Source: a bacterium
Lineage (GTDB): Bacteria > UBP13 > UBA5359
Length of the DNA stretch: 5,131 bases
Reading direction: 5' to 3'
Assembly: GCA_028699365.1 (NCBI GenBank)
Contig: JAQVUQ010000099.1
Coordinates: 3,422 to 8,552, forward strand
Shown here in pieces: positions 1 to 4,413 of the stretch. The translations under genes were made by a program, and so were the position numbers. The first letter of the stretch is position 1, and every line of letters begins with the position of its first letter. The notes beneath the pieces are model-generated. The model was not told where the DNA came from and searched no databases. It saw nothing but the letters and a program-made list of their open reading frames with translations.

Positions 1-523
1 TCTCATCAAAAAACGGGCGCAACAGCGTCAAGCTGTCCGAGGCCGCCACGGGAACGGCCAGCACCATCTTTCCGGGACGTTCAGCACGCACGGTAAGAGC
101 AGCCGCCTTTACCGTCAGTCCTGTCGCTACACCGTCATCCACGATAATAACCGTCCGCCCGCGTAGCGGAACGCTTGGACATCCGTCCCGGAGGCCGGAT
201 CGCTGGATATCCATCTCCCGGGACAGCAGCAGACGCCTTCGCTCAAGATATGCGGCGTCAACACGCAGATCTCTTACGGCATCATAATCGATGACTTCAC
301 AGCCGGATTCCGATATGGCTCCGATGGCATAATCCTTATTATACGGAGCACCGATCTTCTTCACCAGCACGATATCCATTTCGGCGTTTAAAGCCCTGGC
401 AACCTCAGTGGCAACGACTATTCCGCCCCTCGGAATTGCTACAACAATGCTTTCATCACGCCTGCAGGGTATCAAACGGTCAGCCAACAATCGACCGGCC
501 TCACAGCGATCATGAAACGACAC
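1..523 (-). CDS. Predicted phosphoribosyltransferase, COG1926-like (3' end beyond the window)
   Basis: The minus strand is open from about 532 to the left edge and encodes a type I phosphoribosyltransferase-like protein, of which 174 residues are visible. It starts SFHDRCEAGRLLADRL, as is usual for this family. PRGG (residues 31-34) is the probable diphosphate-binding loop, KKIGAP is at 55-60, and the PRPP loop VIIVDDGVATGLT is at 125-137. The two adjacent aspartates and the T-G-x-T end are what the family uses to bind PRPP. The substrate cannot be read from the sequence, and family members are mostly uncharacterised. I chose GTG at 523 because AAGGA lies 8 nt upstream. An ATG at 532 is in frame, but its Shine-Dalgarno would abut the start codon. 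About 40 C-terminal residues are probably missing. The gene follows cdsA after 68 nt and has its own good promoter, so it may be transcribed separately. The fold is secure; the role is unknown. Confidence 0.88.
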   Translation of the reverse strand, partial: MSFHDRCEAGRLLADRLIPCRRDESIVVAIPRGGIVVATEVARALNAEMDIVLVKKIGAPYNKDYAIGAISESGCEVIDYDAVRDLRVDAAYLERRRLLLSREMDIQRSGLRDGCPSVPLRGRTVIIVDDGVATGLTVKAAALTVRAERPGKMVLAVPVAASDSLTLLRPFFDE

Positions 524-560
524 AGAAAACATCCTTTTTCAAACAACTTCGGTCAATGCA

Positions 561-589
561 ATTTTAGCAATACCGGTACATTATGTAAA
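561..589 (-). promoter_or_regulatory. Predicted sigma-70 type promoter of the phosphoribosyltransferase gene
   Basis: On the minus strand there is a -35 TTTACA (584-589), a 17-nt spacer, and a -10 TAAAAT (561-566) preceded by TGC, which makes an extended -10. Transcription would start near 554 and give a leader of about 30 nt before the GTG at 523. The -35 lies just outside the cdsA stop codon. Each box differs from consensus at one position and the spacing is ideal. This is prediction from sequence only. Confidence 0.6.
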
Positions 590-591
590 GA

Positions 592-1425
592 TTAACTAAA
601 AAAGAGCCTGATACAGATATAAGCGGTCGGAGCTGCCATTATCAAGCTGTCAAAACGATCGAGAATACCCCCATGCCCCGGCAGAACACCGCCGAAATCC
701 TTTATCGACAGCGCGCGTTTAAGAAGAGACGCAAACAGATCACCGTAAACAGCCGCCAGGCTAGTCGCCAAAACGGAAACAGCCAGCTTCGGCCAATCAT
801 GGAAAAGAACACTTCCACTGGTCATCCCCAGCAACAGCGCCAGAGACAAACCTCCCAACAAACCTTCCAGAGATTTATTTGGACTGACGACCGGAAAGAT
901 TCGTCTCCTGCCTATCAACGTTCCGACCGCATATGCCCCCGTATCCGTTCCCCAGACGACAAGATAAAGCCAGATGATAATAAAGAATCCCTTATCCCAC
1001 TCCCGGCCGAGAAACTGCAGACTCCCTGCCAGATCGCGCAACAATACAAGATGAGCCGGCAAAATACCGAGATAGATTACCGTAATAATCGTTACGGAGA
1101 TGCGTTGGATTATGCTCATATCAGCGCGAAGAACTCCGGCAACGGAAAAGACAAGCCAGAGAAGAACAGGCACCAGAAGGGGTAGAGGTATCTGACCGCC
1201 GGCACACAGCTTGGAGACGAGCAGGGCGACGGTTACGCCTGATAGGGTCACAGCAGCGTTGAAGCGGAGACCTCTGTCACGACAGGCCGTCATGAGCTCT
1301 CCGGCCGATACCAGAGAGATAAAGACCGTCAGAGAGAAGAAGAACCAATTGCCCTCGTTGGCAAGATAAAGCAACAGAGGGATACCCGCAAAGGCTGTCA
1401 GCAATCTTTTATGTAAAGAATTCAT
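592..1425 (-). CDS. cdsA: Phosphatidate cytidylyltransferase (CDP-diacylglycerol synthase)
   Basis: This 277-residue polytopic membrane enzyme makes CDP-diacylglycerol from CTP and phosphatidic acid, the branch point of bacterial phospholipid synthesis. The full family signature lies at residues 233-259: SLLKR, then IKD (241-243), then LPGHGGILDRFD (248-259), with the acidic and basic residues of the catalytic, metal-binding region in place. WGTDTGAY (158-165) and SPNKSLEG (181-188) are further conserved family blocks. Hydrophobic segments alternate along the whole chain, roughly seven or eight of them, starting near residue 9. The ATG at 1425 gives the usual short N-terminus (MNSLHKRLLTAFAGIP), although AGG lies too close to the ATG to be a good ribosome-binding site. 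The gene begins 40 nt after the parB stop with no promoter visible, so it probably belongs to the parA-parB transcript. That is unusual, since cdsA is often found with uppS, dxr and rseP. Confidence 0.95.
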   Translation of the reverse strand: MNSLHKRLLTAFAGIPLLLYLANEGNWFFFSLTVFISLVSAGELMTACRDRGLRFNAAVTLSGVTVALLVSKLCAGGQIPLPLLVPVLLWLVFSVAGVLRADMSIIQRISVTIITVIYLGILPAHLVLLRDLAGSLQFLGREWDKGFFIIIWLYLVVWGTDTGAYAVGTLIGRRRIFPVVSPNKSLEGLLGGLSLALLLGMTSGSVLFHDWPKLAVSVLATSLAAVYGDLFASLLKRALSIKDFGGVLPGHGGILDRFDSLIMAAPTAYICIRLFFS

Positions 1426-1465
1426 ACCTGCACGCCGTCAAATACAGTCATCCGCCGTTGTCCGA

Positions 1466-2323
1466 TCAGGACATGGAAGATGCCGGTTTGTTCTCCTGTT
1501 CATCCAGGATAAGGTTCACTACACGCTCAAGGTCTTCCGGGGAAAAGAACTTAATAGTCAGCTCCCCAGCCGTGTTACCCGATATACGAACCTCGGTTCC
1601 CAGACGATGCTGGAGTCGCTCTATCACATCTGCCGTATTAGGATCCAGACCACGCCCGGATGTTTCACGTGAAACATTCCGCCGGGCCATCTTTTCAGCC
1701 TGCCTGGCAGTAAACCCTTTCCGGGCTATCTCCTGAGCCATGCTCAACTGCTTTTCAGGCGGCAGAGAGAGCAGCGGCCGGACATGCCCTTCATTCAAGG
1801 TTCCGGTAGCCAGCATCTCCTGAAGTTGATCGGAGAGCGCCAGAAGACGAAGGGTATTGGCCACGCTGGATCTGCTGCGGCCGACTCTGCGTCCCAGCTC
1901 TTCCTGGGTATAGCTGAATTCCGTTATCAGCATCCTGTAGGCCCGTGCCGTCTCCACAGGATTGAGATCCTGCCGCTGAATGTTCTCCACCAGGGCCAGC
2001 TCCAGCATCTCCTTGTCGGAATAGTTCCTGATGAAAGCGGCTACTCGCTGCAGACCCGCTTTTTTTGAGGCTCTCCAGCGGCGCTCACCGGCCACTATCT
2101 GGTAACGGTCACCGATAGGACGCAAAACGATAGGCTGTATGAGGCCATGTTCCCTTATAGATACGGCCAACTCTTCTATGCGGTCATCATCCCAGTATTG
2201 TCGGGGTTGATAAGGGTTGGGATCTATCAGGTGCAGCGGGATGTCCCGCGATTCCTTCTCCGAAGAGGAAGCACCGGGAATGAGCGCGCCAAGCCCCCGT
2301 CCAAGAACCTGTCTTTCACTCAA
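1466..2323 (-). CDS. parB: Chromosome-partitioning protein ParB (Spo0J), parS-binding CTPase
   Basis: The 285-residue ParB loads onto parS, slides as a CTP-gated clamp and stimulates ParA. The N-terminal ParA-contact motif is LGRGLGALIP (7-16). The nucleotide-binding core includes NPYQPR (36-41), GERRWRA (79-85) and ENIQR (113-117). The parS-recognising helix-turn-helix spans about 138-160 (TQEELGRRVGRSRSSVANTL). The C-terminal dimerisation domain spans about 232-274. A longer in-frame ATG at 2383 would add 20 unconserved residues inside the end of parA. I prefer TTG at 2323: GAGGAGG at 2333-2339 is 9 nt away, and the resulting start MSERQVLGRGL matches the family. A second TTG at 2329 is only 3 nt from it. 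The start overlaps the parA stop by 8 nt, which implies translational coupling. The linker residues Val-Ser-Arg-Glu-Thr (217-221) are encoded by a perfect parS site. Confidence 0.95.
   Translation of the reverse strand: MSERQVLGRGLGALIPGASSSEKESRDIPLHLIDPNPYQPRQYWDDDRIEELAVSIREHGLIQPIVLRPIGDRYQIVAGERRWRASKKAGLQRVAAFIRNYSDKEMLELALVENIQRQDLNPVETARAYRMLITEFSYTQEELGRRVGRSRSSVANTLRLLALSDQLQEMLATGTLNEGHVRPLLSLPPEKQLSMAQEIARKGFTARQAEKMARRNVSRETSGRGLDPNTADVIERLQHRLGTEVRISGNTAGELTIKFFSPEDLERVVNLILDEQENKPASSMS
1661..1676. promoter_or_regulatory. parS: parS centromere site inside parB
   Basis: This is a perfect 16-bp palindrome, TGTTTCACGTGAAACA, identical to the widely conserved bacterial parS consensus bound by ParB/Spo0J. 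It lies in the parB codons for Val217-Thr221, between the DNA-binding core and the dimerisation domain. A parS inside spo0J is also known in Bacillus subtilis, so this location has precedent. The flanking GA on the left is shared by all four sites in the window. Confidence 0.95.
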
Positions 2324-3551
2324 AGTCAACGACCTCCTCGGCCAAACGTCTGTAGATATCACTGAGCCAGCCGTTCTTATCATACTCCATTATCGGCTGT
2401 CCGAAGCTTGGAGCCTCGCTCAGCCTTACAGAGCGAGGAATCTCCGTCCTAAGCAAATCAGCGTGAAAGAATTTCTCGATCTCCGCGCGAACCTGCTGAT
2501 GCAGCTTGATCCGTCCGTCATACATATTTATAAGGATATGCTGTCGTGTCAGCCGGGGGTTCAACTCTTTCCTGACCAGATCCAGGGTGGAGTAAAGCTG
2601 ACTTAGTCCTTCCAGAGCAAAGAATTCACACTGGACGGGGATAATCACCTCACCGGCCACCGCCAGAGCATTAATGGTCAGCAGCCCCAGGGAAGGCGGG
2701 CAGTCTATAATGATGAAATCGTAGGAGTGGGTTTCAAATCCGTCCCTTACCGTATCCTTCAAAGCCGCTCCAAGCCGGTATTCACGGTTGTCTATTGTTA
2801 CAAGCTCGACCTCGGCTCCGGCCAGGTTGACGGTGGCCGGCACAACATCGAGGCCTGGGATCATTGTCTCTACCAGAACCTCCGCCAGAGGAAGTGTTCC
2901 TATCAGCAAATCGTAAAGGCAGCAACCCAGCTTGTTACGGTCTATCCCCAAGCCACTGCCGGCATTCCCCTGCGGATCGGCGTCCACCAGCAGAACCCGC
3001 TTCCCACTTGCGGCCAGGGCAGCCGACAGGTTTATAGCCGTCGTGGTCTTTCCCACGCCGCCCTTCTGGTTTATAACTACCAGAATTCTGCAGCCGGCAA
3101 CCGGCTCGGAGGGGGGGACAGCTTCATCGACAGGAGCAGATGTTACGGGTGTGTCCGCAGGATAACTAGACGTAAGGGTATCAATGTCATCCGCGCCCGA
3201 GTCTTCATCCGGCTCAGCCGCTGTCGATGATTCTTCCGCATCCCCGCTATTACACTCTGAATCCTCAGCAGCAGCATCCGGCTGCATTTCAGAAAAAACC
3301 GGCATGCCGTCATCTGTCACGACATCGTCAAACAATTCTTCCAGGGCTTTCGGGGCCGCAAGTTCTTTCAAATCCGCGTTCTCCGATGTTTCACGTGAAA
3401 CATCGGTCGTATTGTCAGGAGGACCGTCGGTGGGGCAGACACATGGGTCTGCCCCTACGGATTCCGGACATACAACAGCCTCACCGGCTGCAGGGCTTTT
3501 TTTTTGAAAAATAGCGGAGAGACGCTCAAGAAATCTTTTGATAGACACCAT
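2316..3551 (-). CDS. parA: Chromosome-partitioning ATPase ParA (Soj) with a long acidic N-terminal extension
   Basis: ParA is a deviant-Walker ATPase that dimerises on ATP, binds DNA non-specifically and moves ParB-parS complexes. The C-terminal ~258 residues (from about 153) are a complete Soj: KGGVGKTT (163-170) with the signature and P-loop lysines, DADPQGN (190-196), IIDCPPSLG (281-289), and an intact C-terminus. Soj proteins usually begin within about ten residues of the Walker A motif. Here about 150 residues precede it. They comprise a basic amphipathic start (VSIKRFLERLSAIFQKK), a REP-encoded stretch (31-43, with GADPCVCP), a parS-encoded VSRET (51-55), and a low-complexity Asp/Glu/Ser/Ala/Pro linker to about 150. 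I chose ATG 3551, which has GGAG 4 nt upstream; GTG 3548 (7 nt) and TTG 3563 are alternatives. The extension is uninterrupted and its last in-frame ATG lies at residue 89, so it is probably translated. The gene overlaps parB by 8 nt. Confidence 0.93.
   Translation of the reverse strand: MVSIKRFLERLSAIFQKKSPAAGEAVVCPESVGADPCVCPTDGPPDNTTDVSRETSENADLKELAAPKALEELFDDVVTDDGMPVFSEMQPDAAAEDSECNSGDAEESSTAAEPDEDSGADDIDTLTSSYPADTPVTSAPVDEAVPPSEPVAGCRILVVINQKGGVGKTTTAINLSAALAASGKRVLLVDADPQGNAGSGLGIDRNKLGCCLYDLLIGTLPLAEVLVETMIPGLDVVPATVNLAGAEVELVTIDNREYRLGAALKDTVRDGFETHSYDFIIIDCPPSLGLLTINALAVAGEVIIPVQCEFFALEGLSQLYSTLDLVRKELNPRLTRQHILINMYDGRIKLHQQVRAEIEKFFHADLLRTEIPRSVRLSEAPSFGQPIMEYDKNGWLSDIYRRLAEEVVDFE
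2333..2339 (-). promoter_or_regulatory. Ribosome-binding site that decides the parB start
   Basis: GAGGAGG on the minus strand lies within the last codons of parA (Glu-Glu-Val). It is 9 nt before TTG 2323 and only 3 nt before TTG 2329, so it favors TTG 2323 as the parB start. Its position inside parA suits coupled translation of the two partition proteins. Confidence 0.75.
3387..3402. promoter_or_regulatory. parS: parS centromere site inside the parA N-terminal extension
   Basis: This is a perfect 16-bp parS palindrome. The symmetry continues three bases further on each side (CGA on the left, TCG on the right), so 3384-3405 is a 22-bp perfect palindrome, the longest of the four sites. It encodes Val-Ser-Arg-Glu-Thr (residues 51-55 of ParA) in the same frame used by the site inside parB. 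Confidence 0.95.
3431..3459. repeat. REP-type palindrome inside parA (REP-1)
   Basis: A 9-bp perfect stem (3432-3440 GGGGCAGAC pairing with 3447-3455 GTCTGCCCC) has a 6-nt loop and the tail CTACG. From the stem through the tail it matches the right arm of the REP pair inside the RAYT gene (4008-4034), with only the two central bases differing and in the same orientation. On the minus strand it begins with the head GTAGGGGC that is typical of this repeat class. It is translated in frame as part of ParA residues 31-43. Confidence 0.85.
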
Positions 3552-3580
3552 ATAGCTCCACAAGCAAAGTTAATGTCAAC

Positions 3581-3609
3581 ATTATATCACAGACAGAGGG
3601 ATGTTTCAC
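3581..3609 (-). promoter_or_regulatory. Predicted parA-parB promoter overlapping parS
   Basis: On the minus strand there is a perfect -10 TATAAT (3581-3586) preceded by TGA, forming an extended -10. The base block 17 nt upstream is GTGAAA (3604-3609), 4 of 6 matches to the -35 consensus, and it lies inside the parS at 3602-3617. Transcription would start near 3574, leaving a leader of about 23 nt with GGAG before the parA ATG. ParB bound to this parS would be expected to compete with RNA polymerase. The extended -10 is the strong element and the -35 is weak. Confidence 0.6.
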
Positions 3610-3617
3610 GTGAAACA
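3602..3617. promoter_or_regulatory. parS: parS centromere site upstream of parA
   Basis: This perfect 16-bp parS palindrome lies 50 bp upstream of the parA start codon, between parA and the RAYT gene. Together with neighbouring bases it forms a 19-bp exact direct repeat (3600-3618) with the site on the other side of the RAYT gene (4388-4406). It overlaps the predicted -35 region of parA. Confidence 0.95.
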
Positions 3618-3658
3618 AACCCTAGCGCACGTAGGGACGATAGAAGATTTGGCAATAC

Positions 3659-3735
3659 GTAGGGGCGCACCTGTGTGTGCGCCCGGCCCAAGTTATGCGC
3701 CCGCTTGATCATGGCAGATAAACAAATCAGAACGA
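3659..3735. repeat. Partly decayed REP pair (BIME-like) downstream of the RAYT gene
   Basis: The left arm is a clean REP hairpin: GGGCGCAC at 3663-3670 pairs with GTGCGCCC at 3677-3684 around a 6-nt loop. Its first 25 bases (3659-3683) are identical to 3955-3979 inside the RAYT gene. The following spacer (about 20 of 31 positions alike) and a degraded right arm (GGCAGA, then AACGA at 3731-3735) also align with the RAYT unit. This is therefore a second copy of the same two-arm element in the same orientation, with its right hairpin eroded. A shorter fragment resembling the head (GTAGGGACGA, 3631-3640) lies just before it. Confidence 0.75.
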
Positions 3736-3739
3736 TATT

Positions 3740-4348
3740 TCATCGGTAATCCGGGTTTTCCCGGTCCAGTTCCCATTGGGCCGGGTTATTGGTAATGTAT
3801 TCCCGGGCACGGTTCAATTCGTCGTCATCACGGATGATATGTTCATAATAATTGCGTTGCCATAATCGTCCGGCGAAGGGTTGCCACCCATGCCGTTTGA
3901 CACAGCAGATATATTCATTCGTTGTCATGGTTTTAAACCATTGAACAATTGCCGGTAGGGGCGCACCTGTGTGTGCGCCAGGTTCACATTGTGCGCATCG
4001 TGGATCTGGGCAGACACACAGGTCTGCCCCTACGATAATGACAATGCCATGAAAATGGTTCGGCATAACCATGTATTCATCGTTTTTCGCAAAGGAAAAT
4101 TTGTTGCTCAATTTACCCCACCATCGTTCAATCATCCTCCCAACATCATTCGCGACCATTCGTCCGTCCGTCACATCCCCGAACAGGCATTCCCGGTTTT
4201 GCGTACAAATGGTGATGAAATACGCTCCAGCCTGCGAATAATCGTATCCCTTCAAGCGGATAGACCGGCGATTGTGTCGTAGCTTGTTACGGTAGATTGT
4301 CACGTAAATTCGATCCCTGCCTATAATACTGGGCGGCCACAGGGGCAC
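3740..4348 (-). CDS. REP-associated tyrosine transposase (RAYT, Y1/IS200-like HUH family)
   Basis: This 202-residue single-strand DNA transposase-like protein belongs to the family that accompanies and is thought to spread REP palindromes. RRSIRLKGYDYSQAGAYFIT (27-46) and ICTQNRECLFG (47-57) are the RAYT N-terminal hallmarks. MPNHFHG (95-101) holds the HUH metal-binding histidines. RLWQRNYYEHIIRDDDEL (161-178) holds the tyrosine region used for catalysis. Residues 106-132 are encoded by a REP pair and contain a chance-looking cysteine cluster (Cys111, 113, 118, 121). All motifs are present and no frameshift is seen, so it may be active. The start used is GTG 4348, behind GGAAGG only 3 nt away. 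GTG 4303 (residue 16) would give an N-terminus closer to typical family members. The gene sits alone between rsmG and parA with a parS site on each side and no inverted terminal repeats, as expected for this family. Confidence 0.92.
   Translation of the reverse strand: MPLWPPSIIGRDRIYVTIYRNKLRHNRRSIRLKGYDYSQAGAYFITICTQNRECLFGDVTDGRMVANDVGRMIERWWGKLSNKFSFAKNDEYMVMPNHFHGIVIIVGADLCVCPDPRCAQCEPGAHTGAPLPAIVQWFKTMTTNEYICCVKRHGWQPFAGRLWQRNYYEHIIRDDDELNRAREYITNNPAQWELDRENPDYR
3955..4035. repeat. REP pair (BIME-like unit) inside the RAYT coding sequence
   Basis: Two palindromes face each other across a spacer. The left arm has stem GGCGCAC at 3960-3966 with GTGCGCC at 3973-3979. The right arm has stem GGGCAGAC at 4008-4015 with GTCTGCCC at 4022-4029. 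Each has a 6-nt loop, and the outer ends GTAGGGGC and GCCCCTACG are mirror images. The unit is translated without a stop as RAYT residues 106-132. It matches the copy at 3659-3735, and its right arm matches the REP inside parA. Confidence 0.85.
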
Positions 4349-4389
4349 ACGCCTTCCAATCTATACCGCATCTACACAGACCGATGAGA

Positions 4390-4405
4390 TGTTTCACGTG
4401 AAACA
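4390..4405. promoter_or_regulatory. parS: parS centromere site between rsmG and the RAYT gene
   Basis: This perfect 16-bp parS palindrome starts 8 bp beyond the rsmG stop codon, in the 65-bp gap before the RAYT start. It is part of a 19-bp direct repeat with the site at 3602. No terminator or convincing promoter for the RAYT gene is seen in the rest of the gap. Confidence 0.95.
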
Positions 4406-4413
4406 ATCCTTGC

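Noticed and set aside
673-1185. Open plus-strand frame of 170 codons opposite cdsA
   Set aside because: It is antisense to a gene with a full CdsA signature. Its product is rich in Gln/Arg/Lys with no recognisable domain and no ribosome-binding site of note.
3476-3505. Plus-strand rho-independent terminator (short GC hairpin followed by nine T)
   Set aside because: The only stem (CAGCC/GGCTG, 3476-3490) is 5 bp and is separated from the T run by six bases, and no plus-strand gene needs it.
3184-3507. Plus-strand frames opposite the ParA extension (Ser-rich, about 100 codons)
   Set aside because: They mirror the low-complexity acidic linker. The minus frame is continuous with the Soj core and has a start, ribosome-binding site and promoter, so the plus frames are shadows.
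3550-3579. Alternative parA promoter with TTGACA at 3574-3579
   Set aside because: The -35 is perfect, but the best -10-like bases (GCTATA/TATATG) overlap the ribosome-binding site and start codon, which would remove the leader of the mRNA.
3431-4035. CRISPR array
   Set aside because: The repeats are few, palindromic, irregularly spaced and partly in coding sequence. There are no regular spacers and no cas genes, and they fit REP elements.
4297-4310. Fifth, degenerate parS around TCACGT inside the RAYT gene
   Set aside because: Only the central CACGT core is kept; the flanks lose the palindrome at several positions, so ParB binding is not supported.
4329-4353. Possible additional REP arm at the RAYT start (GGGCGG ... 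CACACGCC)
   Set aside because: Composition resembles the REP arms, but only about 4 bp can pair at the ends and the GTAGGGGC head is missing.
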